In this document: positions 14,411 through 24,781 of the stretch, one piece after another | How the letters are laid out: the number at the start of each line of letters is the position of its first letter | Position numbering within the stretch: position 1 is the stretch's first letter | DNA from: Pseudomonadota bacterium | Lineage (GTDB): Bacteria; Pseudomonadota; Alphaproteobacteria; Rickettsiales; UBA6187 | Assembly: GCA_027620075.1 (NCBI GenBank) | Contig: JAQCEY010000012.1 | Coordinates: 1-45,895, forward strand | Direction: 5' to 3' | DNA length: 45,895 nt | Notes under the pieces: generated by a model | The model's database searches: none | What the model was told of the DNA's origin: nothing | What the model saw: only the letters and a program-made list of their open reading frames with translations | Program-made: the position numbers and the translations under genes

Positions 14411-16396
14411 ATGTTTAAGGGGACTCTTTTTTTCATTATATTCGTTATTTTAACTACCGTTAATGTGGCGGTGAGTGCAGAATGGGGCGTGGATGAAGAT
14501 GACATTAAATCTCTGAAAAAATCTATAAAATATATCGAGCAAAAGAAATTTGATTATGCCGTTTATGAGGCAACTAAAACCAAAGATCACGATATTTTCG
14601 ACCTTGTTCTTTGGATGTCCTATGTAAGAGGCTATGAAGGTCACGGATATGACGAAATAACGGCTTTTGTTTCGAAAAATAATACGTGGCCTAGCCTAAA
14701 GATAATACAAAACCGTGCGGAATTCTCTCTCCCTGACGGTCTTCCTCCTGAAAAAGTAGTACGCTATTTTAAAAATGAGGCTCCTGTTACCGGACATGCA
14801 ATGCGTATATTGGCAGAGGCTAAAATCAAGCTGGGGCATAGTGAAAAGGAAATTAACGAGCTTATCCGGCGTGCTTGGAGGCAGGGGGATTTCGGTTATG
14901 ATGAAGAAAAGAATTTTATAAAAGACCACTTAAAAAGATTAAGGGCTGAAGATCATCTTGAGAGAATAGACAGGCTGCTATGGGAACATAAGTTATCCGA
15001 CGCAAAGAAAATAATACGTTATGTCAGCAGTGAATATAAAACATTGTTCACGGCAAGGATATATCTTATCACGAGGAGGAAGGGGGTAGATGCCATTATC
15101 GCAAGGATAGATGATAAATTGCAGGATAATTCGGGGCTGTTATATGACAGGATACAATGGCATATGAAGCGTAAAAATTATAACATGGTTTATCAGTATA
15201 TAAAGCAAGTCAATAAAACCATGCCATATCAGGAAAAATGGTGGAAAATAAAAAACGTTATAATAAGGGAGCTTATTGACGAGCTAAAATATAAGGAAGC
15301 TTATGCTGTAGCCTCAAACCACGGAAACGAAATCGGAACTTCTGAATTTGCCGATTCTGCATGGCTTGCCGGCTGGCTGGCTTATATAATAGATAAAAAA
15401 GATGAGGCATATAGCCATTTTTACGATATGTATAAAAGCGTAAATTACCCTGTAAGCAAATCCAGAGCCGCTTATTGGGCAGGGCGTGTTTCAGAGGAAA
15501 CCCAAAACAATGAAGTAGCTGAAAAATGGTATAAACTTGCAGCCGAGCATACCACGACTTTTTACGGTCAAATGGCTCATTTAAAGGTTTTTCCTAATAA
15601 AAAGCTGAAAATTGAAGCCGATTTCGGTGATGCTAAAGTAAACCGTGCAAAGTATAAAAATAACAGACTGACCAAGATAGCTTATATGCTAATCAAAGCC
15701 GGTGAGCACGGTAAGGCTAAACAGTTCATAAAAGCTGCCATAGATGAAAATAACATTGCAGGTGAGATGCACCTTATAAGTGAGCTTGGAATCGCCCTTA
15801 ATCAGGTGGAGCTGTCGGTAATGGCTGCAAAAGAGGCTATAAAAAAACAAGTGGTACTGACAAATACCGGGTGGCCGGTTATAGCAACATCAAGCGAGCT
15901 ATATGCTGATAAACCTTTGGTTATGGCAATAGCAAGACAGGAAAGCCTGTTTGATACTAATGCCCAAAGCGGTGCGGGAGCCAGAGGGCTTATGCAGTTA
16001 ATGCCTGCAACGGCTAAATTTGTGGTAGGGGAAATCAGAAAAAGCTATAGTGCCGATAGCTTAACCGCAAGTCCCGAATATAACCTGCAACTGGGCAGTT
16101 ATTATATAAACCACCTTATAAACCGGTTTGACGGTTCATACGTGCTGGCAATAGCGTCATATAACGCAGGACCTTCAAATGTTAAAAAATGGATAGAAAA
16201 ATTCGGCGATCCCAGAAATGCAACAAATCATGAACAGGTAATAAACTGGATAGAGCATGTTCCTTTTAAAGAAACAAGGAATTACATACAACGTGTTTTG
16301 GAAAATGTTCAGGTTTACAGGCATATCTTTAATGATCAGTCCGTTAATCTTGAAAGAGATCTGTTGCGATATAATACAAAATTATCAAGTAATTAG
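14411..16396 (+). CDS. slt: Soluble lytic murein transglycosylase (Slt70-like)
   Basis: This periplasmic enzyme cleaves peptidoglycan glycan strands to 1,6-anhydromuropeptides. A signal peptide (about residues 1-23, ending NVAVSA) is followed by a long alpha-helical superhelix of about 450 residues, then the GH23 lysozyme-like domain: ARQESLFDTNAQSGAGARG with catalytic Glu511, LMQLMPATA, then SYYINHLINRFDGSYVLAI and SYNAGPSNVKKWI. The start is the ATG at 14411, because AAGAG precedes it. A GTG at 14405 is also in frame. It has 661 residues, typical for Slt70. The anmK gene nearby would recycle the anhydro sugar it releases. Confidence 0.92.
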   Translation: MFKGTLFFIIFVILTTVNVAVSAEWGVDEDDIKSLKKSIKYIEQKKFDYAVYEATKTKDHDIFDLVLWMSYVRGYEGHGYDEITAFVSKNNTWPSLKIIQNRAEFSLPDGLPPEKVVRYFKNEAPVTGHAMRILAEAKIKLGHSEKEINELIRRAWRQGDFGYDEEKNFIKDHLKRLRAEDHLERIDRLLWEHKLSDAKKIIRYVSSEYKTLFTARIYLITRRKGVDAIIARIDDKLQDNSGLLYDRIQWHMKRKNYNMVYQYIKQVNKTMPYQEKWWKIKNVIIRELIDELKYKEAYAVASNHGNEIGTSEFADSAWLAGWLAYIIDKKDEAYSHFYDMYKSVNYPVSKSRAAYWAGRVSEETQNNEVAEKWYKLAAEHTTTFYGQMAHLKVFPNKKLKIEADFGDAKVNRAKYKNNRLTKIAYMLIKAGEHGKAKQFIKAAIDENNIAGEMHLISELGIALNQVELSVMAAKEAIKKQVVLTNTGWPVIATSSELYADKPLVMAIARQESLFDTNAQSGAGARGLMQLMPATAKFVVGEIRKSYSADSLTASPEYNLQLGSYYINHLINRFDGSYVLAIASYNAGPSNVKKWIEKFGDPRNATNHEQVINWIEHVPFKETRNYIQRVLENVQVYRHIFNDQSVNLERDLLRYNTKLSSN

Positions 16397-16497
16397 ATTA
16401 AAATCATTAATTGTTGTAAAATAAGGTTTCTTTTAACAGTTTATTAATAATTAATTTGTAACATTGCATTTGGTAGTTAACCGTAAATATTTTGATA

Positions 16498-17766
16498 ATG
16501 TCAAAGAAAAAGAGTAGTGATTCTTTAAGATGTTATGGCGATGTAACGCCTGTTTTAGAGAAAAAAATAAAAAGTTCGTTAAAAAATAACCGCATGGGCG
16601 GGCTTATTTACATATCTATTGATAACCTTGCAATGATAATAAGTTCACACGGGGGGGACTACACGGAGGGTTTAATCAAAGGTATAAGTAAAAAAATCGA
16701 GAGTTTTGTAGGCGAGTCAGGTTGTGTAATAAGAAGTGATAGAAATAAGTTCAGTGTTATTTTAAGCGATTCTCCTCCGGATGTTATTAACGAAAAATCC
16801 AACGAAATGCATAAAATGATACAACATTTCGGCAGCTTTGACTCCCTTGAGCCTATACACATCATAACGACCATAGGAAGTGTCGATTTTCCGGGAAATA
16901 CTCAAGACGCATTAGACGCGATAGATAAAGCTTATGTCGCATTAAGCGATGCAAAAAAAATGTACTCACACTATTGTGCGTATGAAAATTATAAAAACCA
17001 TCATGTAGAAGCAAAAAACCAGATGTTGCTTGCCAATTATATTCAGGACGCTTTTTTAAATAATAAACTAAGACTTGCATTCCAGCCTATAATTAACAGT
17101 AAGACCGGTGACATAGATTATTATGAAAGCCTGCTGCGTATAGTGAACGAGGATAACTCGATATCGTCGGCAGGGCCGTTCATACCGATTGCCGAGAGAA
17201 TGGGCTTTATTGATGAAATAGATATGATGGTCTTTGATCTTGTTGTAAATGAACTGGAAAAATATCCTAACCTGAAATTATCGGTAAACCTTTCAAACGT
17301 AACGATGAATAGTGCTAGCTGGCTTGCCAATGCACAAAAAATGTTAACAAAAGATATTGCTTCAAGATTGATAGTTGAAATTACTGAAACGGCAGAAGCA
17401 AGTAGTATGCATATAGTGGCTAACGTTATATCGGTGCTGCAAAGTTTCGGATGCCAAATAGCACTTGATGACTTTGGAACAGGTTATACCTCGTTTTCGC
17501 AGCTAAAAAGCCTACCGGTCGACATAATCAAGATAGACGGTTCCTTTGTTAAAGACATAGCAAGCAACCCTCAGAGTAAATTCTTTGTAAAAACCCTTAT
17601 GGAGTTTAGCAAGAACTTCAATTTAACATCTGTTGCGGAATTCGTGGAAAGTAAAGAAACTGCCGATATACTTATAGAAATGGGCGTTGATTACCTTCAG
17701 GGGAATTATTTTTCTCCGGCAGTCAGCTACAGGGACTGGATGGGTGAAGAAAAAAATATAAGTTAG
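16498..17766 (+). CDS. Degenerate GGDEF plus EAL domain protein (c-di-GMP phosphodiesterase-like)
   Basis: The start is the ATG at 16498. The N-terminal half (about 10-160) has GGDEF-domain spacing, but the signature is replaced by RSDRNKFSV, so cyclase activity is unlikely. The C-terminal EAL domain (about 180-415) keeps the catalytic set: YYESLLRI in place of EAL, SVNLSN (Asn), VEITE (Glu), LDDFGTGYTSF (Asp-Asp), IKIDGSFV (Lys), AEFVES (Glu) and LQGN (Gln). Hydrolysis of c-di-GMP is therefore possible. There is no membrane segment or periplasmic sensor, so it is likely cytoplasmic. It sits between slt and anmK in the same orientation. A link to surface adhesion is inferred from nearby pilus-like and flagellin-like genes. 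Confidence 0.85.
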   Translation: MSKKKSSDSLRCYGDVTPVLEKKIKSSLKNNRMGGLIYISIDNLAMIISSHGGDYTEGLIKGISKKIESFVGESGCVIRSDRNKFSVILSDSPPDVINEKSNEMHKMIQHFGSFDSLEPIHIITTIGSVDFPGNTQDALDAIDKAYVALSDAKKMYSHYCAYENYKNHHVEAKNQMLLANYIQDAFLNNKLRLAFQPIINSKTGDIDYYESLLRIVNEDNSISSAGPFIPIAERMGFIDEIDMMVFDLVVNELEKYPNLKLSVNLSNVTMNSASWLANAQKMLTKDIASRLIVEITETAEASSMHIVANVISVLQSFGCQIALDDFGTGYTSFSQLKSLPVDIIKIDGSFVKDIASNPQSKFFVKTLMEFSKNFNLTSVAEFVESKETADILIEMGVDYLQGNYFSPAVSYRDWMGEEKNIS

Positions 17767-17851
17767 TCTTATACCTCAATACCGTATTTTACATGTTTAA
17801 TTTTTAGTGATAGATTTCTTGTGCTAATTTAATTATTACAGGAATTAATCA

Positions 17852-18928
17852 ATGACAACTGAAAAATATATATCTATCGGTCTTATGAGCGGCACTTCAA
17901 TGGACGGTATTGATGCGGCTATAATAACTACGGACGGAGAAAGCATATATAATTTCGGTGAGTCTGTTGCAGCGGCATATGATAACGCTACTAAAGAGCT
18001 TATACGTAGTGCGATTAACGAAACGGCTGACATTCCCAAGGTTGAAAAAGAGTTAACACGGCAACATGCAAAAGCCGTTAAACTTCTATTGGACAAAGCC
18101 GGTTTATCCCCTTCGGATATCGGTATAATAGGCTTTCACGGTCAAACCATAAAGCATGATCCTGATAACGGTATAACGGTACAGATAGGTGACGGCAAGT
18201 TACTTGCACAACTGACGGGCATTAACGTAGTGAATGACCTGCGCTCAAATGATGTAAAAAACGGTGGTCAGGGTGCACCTTTAGTACCCTTGTTTCATAA
18301 AGCATTGGTACAAGACTCCGATATTTCGTTACCGGTTGCTATAGTAAATATCGGCGGCGTTGCAAATATTACCTACATTGATGAAAATAATATAATAGCC
18401 TTTGATACCGGGCCGGGAAACGCCCTTATTGATGACTGGATACTGAAAAATAATGCAGGTTCATGTGATAAAAACGGTCAATACGCATCAAACGGTGATA
18501 TAGATGAAGAGATTCTTGCAGAGCTTATCTGCCACCATTACTTTGATAAAGTTCCGCCCAAGTCACTGGACAGGAACGATTTTAACAATAACCTAATTGA
18601 CGGGCTATCACTTGAAGATGGAGCGGCAACACTTTCAGCTTTCACAATTTCTTCAATTATAATGGCAGAGAGTCATTTTCCACAGAAAGTAAAGTCATGG
18701 TATGTCTGCGGTGGCGGAAGACATAATGATTTCATCATGAACGGTCTTAGAGCAACAACGGAAGTTGCCGTTCACAAAATCGAAGAGTTGGGTTTAGACG
18801 GTGACATGATAGAAGCTCAGGCTTTTGCCTACCTTGCAGTTCGCAGTTTAAAGAATATGCCGCTAACTTTGCCTAGCACGACGGGAGTTAAAGAGCCGGT
18901 CAGCGGCGGTATTTTAAACGTAGCTTAA
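17852..18928 (+). CDS. anmK: Anhydro-N-acetylmuramic acid kinase
   Basis: AnmK converts 1,6-anhydro-MurNAc plus ATP to MurNAc-6-phosphate in cell-wall recycling. The N-terminal phosphate-binding signature SIGLMSGTSMDGIDAAI is diagnostic, with GFHGQTIKHDP, VNIGGVANITY and FDTGPGNALIDDW following, and YVCGGGRHNDFIM near the C-terminus. It has 358 residues, normal length. CAGGAA lies 7 nt before the ATG. It ends 7 bp from the convergent secretion gene. The substrate would come from lytic transglycosylases such as the one at 14411-16396. Confidence 0.95.
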   Translation: MTTEKYISIGLMSGTSMDGIDAAIITTDGESIYNFGESVAAAYDNATKELIRSAINETADIPKVEKELTRQHAKAVKLLLDKAGLSPSDIGIIGFHGQTIKHDPDNGITVQIGDGKLLAQLTGINVVNDLRSNDVKNGGQGAPLVPLFHKALVQDSDISLPVAIVNIGGVANITYIDENNIIAFDTGPGNALIDDWILKNNAGSCDKNGQYASNGDIDEEILAELICHHYFDKVPPKSLDRNDFNNNLIDGLSLEDGAATLSAFTISSIIMAESHFPQKVKSWYVCGGGRHNDFIMNGLRATTEVAVHKIEELGLDGDMIEAQAFAYLAVRSLKNMPLTLPSTTGVKEPVSGGILNVA

Positions 18929-18935
18929 AATAATA

Positions 18936-20363
18936 CTACCGCTCTTTAAATGACCTTCTGAACGAGTCTATTATAGGGCTTGCAAGGTAATTTAGGAATG
19001 TAGATTCGCCTGTTTTGATAAATGATTCGGCAGGCATACCCGGATATAGCTCGACATCAGCCGCTAGGTTGTCTATTTCTTCCTCATTTATTTCAATTCT
19101 GGCGAGGAAATAATGCTGTCCGGTCTGTTCATCGGTAAATCTATCTGCGGATAAATATATCACCTCTCCATTCAAGCGGGGGACAAAACGGCTTTTATAT
19201 GCACTAAGCATAACTTTAGCTTCAAGTCCTTCCCTTACTATATCAATATCTTCAGGTTTTACTCTGGCTTCAACTATCAACTTATCATTTTGCGGAACTA
19301 TATCCATTATCTGAGCCCCCGGAGCAATAACCCCTCCAAGCGTATGGAACTGCATACCTGTTATCTTGCCGGACTGAGGTGCTACTATAATTGTGCGTTC
19401 CAATACATCACCTGATGCCAGTAGTTTCTCACGTAGGTCTGAAACCTCTTGTTGTACATCTTTTAGCTCGGTCATCACTTCCTTTAGATATTCGTTCTGC
19501 ACATTTATCATCTGCAACTGTACCTCTGAGATGCTGCCTTGGATTGTGGCTATTTCTGAAATGAATTGGGCAGCTTGACCTTTAAGCTCGGATTGCCTAC
19601 GTTTTAATGCCAGCAATCTTGGTTTTTGTTCAAGTCCCTTGTCCAGTAAGTGACTTACCGTTTTTACTTCTTCACCTATAAAAGCACTTTGTGTCTTTAC
19701 TTCGTTTATCTGAGCCGATAAGCCTTCTATTTGGTCATTATACTGCATGATACGCTCTTGCAATATATCCACCTGACCTATAATAGTAGCACGTCTGGTC
19801 TCAAAAAGCCTTTTCTGGCTGGCTATCACTTCTTCGCTCTTGTCATTTGAAAGACCTGCTTCATATATAGGGTTAAAATTAACTTCCGTTAAGTCATCTC
19901 TTTCGGCTACAAGCCTTGCTTCGGTAGCAAGTGCATTTCTGAGTTGACCAAGCAATAATTGTTGTTGTGCGGTTGCCGAAGTTGCGTTAAGTGTCATTAG
20001 CGGTTGACCTTTGTTGACTATATCACCTTCTTTGACTAGTATTTCACTGATAATACCGCCTTCTAAATGCTGTATGGTCTTACGGTTTTCATGAAGCACT
20101 ATAGAACCTGTAGCGATAGATGCACTCTCAAGAGGAGCCAGTCCCGCCCATAATATGAAGAATCCCAGAACAAAAGCCGTAATTATCATTCCCCATTTAG
20201 ATATAGGGGCGATAGATTCGGTAACTTCTTTTATTTCCTCTGCGTTATCAAGTTGAGTTGATGCTGCAAGATATGGAAACGGCGAATCATTCTTATTAGC
20301 CGGCTTTTTTTCTTTTATCGGCTTTTTATGAAAATTGAATTTGTCTGCTATTTTCTGTTTCAT
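18936..20363 (-). CDS. Type I secretion membrane fusion protein (HlyD/PrtE family)
   Basis: This is the periplasmic adaptor that links an inner-membrane ABC exporter to an outer-membrane TolC channel. It has a short cytoplasmic N-terminus (about 1-55), one transmembrane helix (IITAFVLGFFILWAGLA, about 59-75), the lipoyl half-motif TIQHLEGGIISEILVKEGD, a long coiled-coil hairpin (about 150-325) and the second lipoyl half near GKITGMQFHTLGGVIAPG. The C-terminal beta-barrel ends with the typical MPAESFIKTGEST and a short tail. It has 475 residues. It follows the ABC transporter with a 19-bp gap and is surely its partner. No TolC gene is in the window. Confidence 0.92.
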   Translation of the reverse strand: MKQKIADKFNFHKKPIKEKKPANKNDSPFPYLAASTQLDNAEEIKEVTESIAPISKWGMIITAFVLGFFILWAGLAPLESASIATGSIVLHENRKTIQHLEGGIISEILVKEGDIVNKGQPLMTLNATSATAQQQLLLGQLRNALATEARLVAERDDLTEVNFNPIYEAGLSNDKSEEVIASQKRLFETRRATIIGQVDILQERIMQYNDQIEGLSAQINEVKTQSAFIGEEVKTVSHLLDKGLEQKPRLLALKRRQSELKGQAAQFISEIATIQGSISEVQLQMINVQNEYLKEVMTELKDVQQEVSDLREKLLASGDVLERTIIVAPQSGKITGMQFHTLGGVIAPGAQIMDIVPQNDKLIVEARVKPEDIDIVREGLEAKVMLSAYKSRFVPRLNGEVIYLSADRFTDEQTGQHYFLARIEINEEEIDNLAADVELYPGMPAESFIKTGESTFLNYLASPIIDSFRRSFKER

Positions 20364-20382
20364 ACTATTTTCTTTTTGCTAT

Positions 20383-22104
20383 TTAACTTTGTACAGCCTT
20401 TAGCTTAGGCAATACTCCCTTTTCTCTCATATTATTTATTACGGTATCCCTGTCCCCGAAATCCGCAATTTTACCTTCCGACATCAACAATACCTTATCT
20501 GCTACTTGTAATATTGCAGGTCTGTGCGATATTATAACCGTAGTGATGCTTCTATTTTTGCCGTTTTGTATTGCCTTCATAAGAGCTATGTCACCTTCAT
20601 TATCAAGGCTGGAATTAGGCTCGTCCAATACAACAAGCTTCGGGTGGCCGAAATAAGCCCTCGCCAAACCTATACGCTGTCTTTGTCCTGCTGATAACGT
20701 TGTGCCGTCAAGACCTATATTAGTCTGGTAATCTTCCGGCAGACGTAATATAAGTTCGTGTACGTTAGCAAGCTTCGCAGCTTCAATCACATCTTCGTCG
20801 GTGGCATCAGGGTTCATACGGGATATATTGTCTTTTATAGTACCTACAAAAAGCTCCACGTCCTGTGGTAAATAACCTACATATTTACCGAAATTATCCC
20901 TTCTCCAGTTATATACATCTGCTCCGTCAAGGCGAACATTACCCGACGCAGGCTGCCAAACGCCGGTCAGGAGTTTTGCTATTGTTGATTTTCCTGCCGC
21001 ACTTGGTCCTATAACCGCCAATACATCACCTGCATTTAATTTAAAATTAACAGCCGATATTGTAGGTTTTTTAGTTCCTATAGGTGCGAAATACACATTT
21101 TCAAAAGAAATATGTCCTTTTGGCTCGGGAAGTTCGATTGACGAAGTCCTTACCGGAGAATGCTCCAGCGATTGAGTTAGTCTTTTCAATGACTTTCTTG
21201 CCGAAATAAAACCTTTCCACGAACCGATGGCGGTTTCAAACGGAGCTAAGGCGCGCCCTACAAGTATTCCGGCGGCTATCATAGCACCTACGCTCATCTG
21301 AGCTTGCAAAACATAATAAGCACCGACACCGGTCACCCCGACCTGTACGGCAAGCCTGAAAAACCTTGTTATACTTGAATATATAGCACTTTTACGACCT
21401 GCATGCTCCTGTAATATCATGGACTTGGTATTAGATTCCTGCCATATCTTCGTTACATTATCTAACATTCCCATTGCTTCGATAGCTTCAGCGTTTCTGG
21501 CTGCCGTATCTGCATAGCTTGCACTTTTTATACTATGCTCTCCTGCCGACTCGATTGCCGATTTAGTGGAAAACTCATTCATTATGGCTATTATGAATAA
21601 AAACACACCGCCTATTACCGATACAATCCCGATTGCAGGGTGAATAAAAAATAAGAATATTATGAATATCATTGACCACGGAGCATCAAGCAGAGAACTC
21701 ATTGCCTGTCCCGTGATGAAATTCTTTATGCTCGCCATATCCTGTAAATGCTGACCTGAAGATATCGTGCGTTTATAGGCGGAATTAGCGATACCGTGAG
21801 CAAATAAAACCGGTGACATTCTCTTATCAAGCCAGCTACCTAATTTTATCATCACGAACGAGCGGACACCCTGTATCAAACTTAAGCATGTTAAGGCAAG
21901 AAACGCTACCAAAGTCAGCATTACCAGTGTTTCTATAGACGCACTTGATATCACCCTATCCAACACCTGAAGTGAGTAGATAGGAATGGCAAGCATCATT
22001 AAATTGCTGATAAAGCTAAATAATAGTGAATAATAAAAAGCCTTTTTACATGCGTTCAGAGATTTTTTAAGAGACAGTAACTTTTCATTTTGATTAACTT
22101 TCAT
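20383..22104 (-). CDS. Type I secretion ABC transporter (PrtD/LapB-like permease-ATPase)
   Basis: This is the inner-membrane exporter of a type I secretion system. The start is the ATG at 22104 (MKVNQNEKL), because AGGTGG lies just upstream. The frame stays open to 22254 without a site. Six transmembrane helices span roughly residues 25-300, starting at FYYSLLFSFISNLMMLAIPI with the PrtD-type YSLQVLDRVISSAS. The nucleotide-binding domain has Walker A GPSAAGKST, signature LSAGQRQRIGLARA, Walker B KLVVLDEPNSSLD and the switch His (ISHRP). There is no peptidase C39 domain, so substrates are not leader-peptide cleaved. It has 573 residues. It is divergent from the flagellin-like gene 388 bp away, its likely substrate by context. 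Confidence 0.93.
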   Translation of the reverse strand: MKVNQNEKLLSLKKSLNACKKAFYYSLLFSFISNLMMLAIPIYSLQVLDRVISSASIETLVMLTLVAFLALTCLSLIQGVRSFVMIKLGSWLDKRMSPVLFAHGIANSAYKRTISSGQHLQDMASIKNFITGQAMSSLLDAPWSMIFIIFLFFIHPAIGIVSVIGGVFLFIIAIMNEFSTKSAIESAGEHSIKSASYADTAARNAEAIEAMGMLDNVTKIWQESNTKSMILQEHAGRKSAIYSSITRFFRLAVQVGVTGVGAYYVLQAQMSVGAMIAAGILVGRALAPFETAIGSWKGFISARKSLKRLTQSLEHSPVRTSSIELPEPKGHISFENVYFAPIGTKKPTISAVNFKLNAGDVLAVIGPSAAGKSTIAKLLTGVWQPASGNVRLDGADVYNWRRDNFGKYVGYLPQDVELFVGTIKDNISRMNPDATDEDVIEAAKLANVHELILRLPEDYQTNIGLDGTTLSAGQRQRIGLARAYFGHPKLVVLDEPNSSLDNEGDIALMKAIQNGKNRSITTVIISHRPAILQVADKVLLMSEGKIADFGDRDTVINNMREKGVLPKLKAVQS

Positions 22105-22381
22105 TAATAACCACCTAATTAATAGCAGTGATACTGCTTCATTGCGAACTTTAAGTCCTGCATGACAATTGTAATCTTTTATAAACTCAATTTTTTCGAG
22201 GGCAGGAATATAACATATTAAAATATTAATGTAAATCAAAGATATGTAATGCAAATTTTACTTATTCAATCAGTATCAACTAAAGGTCGAAAAAGTATCC
22301 GACAAATAATAACCGGTGGCTGATTAAGTGGTTGATATTGCATTTATAAACGCTAATTGCGTTAAGTGTTTCTTAATCATT

Positions 22382-22410
22382 TTGTCGTAACATTAATAAT
22401 ACAATATTAT
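22382..22410 (+). promoter_or_regulatory. Candidate promoter for the flagellin-like gene
   Basis: TTGTCG and TATTAT are separated by 17 bp in the divergent gap, 82 bp before the flagellin-like ATG. The match is moderate and the surrounding DNA is AT-rich, so chance is possible. Confidence 0.3.
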
Positions 22411-22492
22411 GTAAATTATATGACTCAAGTAGGTCATTATCGAACACGTAGTCTGTAAGTAATTGATAAAATGCGTGTAGCAGGTAACTATT

Positions 22493-24724
22493 ATGAGTAT
22501 CATACAAAGCTATATTGCAAGTGCTGTAATAGCAAGCATTAATAATACCACACAAAATCTTAATTCATCTATATTAAATCTTGCAGGCGGTGTAAAAACC
22601 AATGCAGGAGTTGCCGACCTATCCGTCGGAACAATTTTAAGGAACAACTCAAGCACACTAACACAGGCTAATATCAATGCAGGGCAGGGGAAAAGCCTGC
22701 TGGAAACGGCTAAAGGCGGTTTTGATCAAGTACTTGACTTATTGCAGGATATCAAAAACCTGACTGTTCAGGCACAAGATACTTCCTTAACTGCAAATCA
22801 GCGTGCTAACTTAAATACCGAAGCACAAACGTTAATTGATGAAATTAACCGACTGGCAAATAATACCAGCTTTAACGGCAAGAACCTTCTGAACGGCACT
22901 ATAAGCGGAACAGCAACGGCAACGACTGCAACAGGACAAGCTACTGAAAATTATACTTTGCTTGACACAACGCAATATTCTTTTTCAGGTACGGTTGCAG
23001 CCGGTGAGCTTGCTACGTCAAACACTTTTGCAGCAGTAACATCGACAAATATAGGAGCAACGGCAGGAAGCGGAACTATTACCTTCACAGATGTAACGGT
23101 AACAGGTGACGGCGTATTCACCATTGGCGGAGGAACTGTAAGTTTTGGTAACGGAGCTACCGATAAGGAATCTCTTGCCGCCAATTTTGTAGCAAATGCG
23201 AGGGCAAGTACGAATGCTGACGTAAGGAGTTTTATATATACTGATAATTTAGATGGAACGGTAACCGTAACTTCCGCTGACTTAGGAACATCAGGTAACC
23301 TTATCGACTTTCAGATAACGAACGATAGCGGCGGTGAGATAACGGGCGTAACGTTCGGTTCAACCAATGTTATTTCGGGTGCTGTCGATATTACTGACGA
23401 CGGAACTGTCGGAACTACACGTAACGACCCTACTTCAGCCACTGTTGATGCTAACCTTCAAGGACAACTTACCGATTTTACAGCAGCTTTAGACACTACG
23501 GGAACATATAACGCCGTGACATTCACAGTTGATATTAACGGAACGACATATACTTCGCAGGCTGTACAATTATTCGGCACAGGAGGTTTTAACTCAAAAG
23601 GTAATACAGTAAAGCAGGATCAGGTTATAACTTTTTATAACACAAGCGGTCCTACGGACGGTTCTGGCGTTTATACGGATAACGGCTTCACTTTAACGGT
23701 AGCTGCATCTGATATTACTATATCAGGCGGCACGCAAACAGCATTTGAGACAGACCTTACAAATACCGCACAGGGTTTTGCAACGCAGCTTACCGATAAC
23801 CGCATTAACCAAAGCCGTGACATAGTGTTAGCTGTAGATAATGATACGGGCGGAGATTTTGACGTTGCGTCGGTAAGCTCAAATAATACATTTGCAGGAA
23901 TTGAGAGCTTTGACGCTATCGGAACAAATGAACGCAAAGACATAGCTTTTGTCGGAGATCAGTTCGGTGATGACGGCAGGATAGGTGATATAGGCAGTTT
24001 TGCATTTAACGGAGCGACAAACACCATATCCGTAACCATAAACGGAGAGGCATATACATCGGATATATCCGATAATACGGCAAATACTGGCGGTATAGTA
24101 GATGGTGCGGGCAGTTATAACAGCACTACCAAACAACTTACCGTCGGAGCCGGTACTATTTTGGTTTTCCATAGTGCGGCAACTAATGACGGCAGACAGC
24201 TAAGAATAGACCTTAGCAACCTGACGGATACAACTATAGAGCTGGACGGTGCTACAAATCAGGCAACATTTACAGATGACCTTGATACGTTATTCGGTGT
24301 GTCGAACAATCCGTCCCTTTCATTTCAGGTAGGCACTAGCAGTACCGATACTATAGGTGTGTCACTTGGCAGCGTTCTAACCTCGGATATCTTCCGAGAT
24401 GATGCCGGAACAACGCAAAACATAGACATATCGTCTATAGCCGGTGCAACAGAAGCACAGGAGGTTATTGACAATGCTATTAATACGGTATTGGGCGAGC
24501 TATCTACTGCACAGGCAAGTATTACAGCGTTCACATCGGCAATAACCACAAATAATATAATGATAACAAATTTCGATGCAGCAAGTTCGGCATTGCTTGA
24601 TACCGATTACGCACTCGAATCAACGTTATATGCTCAATATACATTGCAACTAAATTCATCAATTTCAGTCTTGGCACAAGAGAGCAAAAGGCTGCAAAAC
24701 CTGCTACAGCTACTTTCATTTTAG
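22493..24724 (+). CDS. Flagellin-like protein, likely type I secretion substrate
   Basis: The ends are flagellin-like. Residues 1-135 match the D0-D1 layout: SSILNLAGGVKTNAGVADLS, then NAGQGKSLLETAKGGFDQVL, LTVQAQDTSLTANQR, and NRLANNTSFNGKNLLNG. The last 80 residues form the complementary helices (LDTDYALESTLYAQYTLQLN, ending LLQLLSF). The 500-residue centre is Thr/Gly/Asn/Asp-rich and probably beta-structured. There is no signal peptide. It has 743 residues, longer than most flagellins. AGGT precedes the ATG. The type I exporter is divergent upstream and a FliS-like chaperone follows. Export by the type I route rather than a flagellar apparatus is inferred from context. Hook-associated protein ancestry is an alternative. 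Confidence 0.8.
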   Translation: MSIIQSYIASAVIASINNTTQNLNSSILNLAGGVKTNAGVADLSVGTILRNNSSTLTQANINAGQGKSLLETAKGGFDQVLDLLQDIKNLTVQAQDTSLTANQRANLNTEAQTLIDEINRLANNTSFNGKNLLNGTISGTATATTATGQATENYTLLDTTQYSFSGTVAAGELATSNTFAAVTSTNIGATAGSGTITFTDVTVTGDGVFTIGGGTVSFGNGATDKESLAANFVANARASTNADVRSFIYTDNLDGTVTVTSADLGTSGNLIDFQITNDSGGEITGVTFGSTNVISGAVDITDDGTVGTTRNDPTSATVDANLQGQLTDFTAALDTTGTYNAVTFTVDINGTTYTSQAVQLFGTGGFNSKGNTVKQDQVITFYNTSGPTDGSGVYTDNGFTLTVAASDITISGGTQTAFETDLTNTAQGFATQLTDNRINQSRDIVLAVDNDTGGDFDVASVSSNNTFAGIESFDAIGTNERKDIAFVGDQFGDDGRIGDIGSFAFNGATNTISVTINGEAYTSDISDNTANTGGIVDGAGSYNSTTKQLTVGAGTILVFHSAATNDGRQLRIDLSNLTDTTIELDGATNQATFTDDLDTLFGVSNNPSLSFQVGTSSTDTIGVSLGSVLTSDIFRDDAGTTQNIDISSIAGATEAQEVIDNAINTVLGELSTAQASITAFTSAITTNNIMITNFDAASSALLDTDYALESTLYAQYTLQLNSSISVLAQESKRLQNLLQLLSF

Positions 24725-24781
24725 GAGGAGTTATAATAACAAGGCATTGCTGACTAAATATAGTTAATACTCCTTAAGTTT

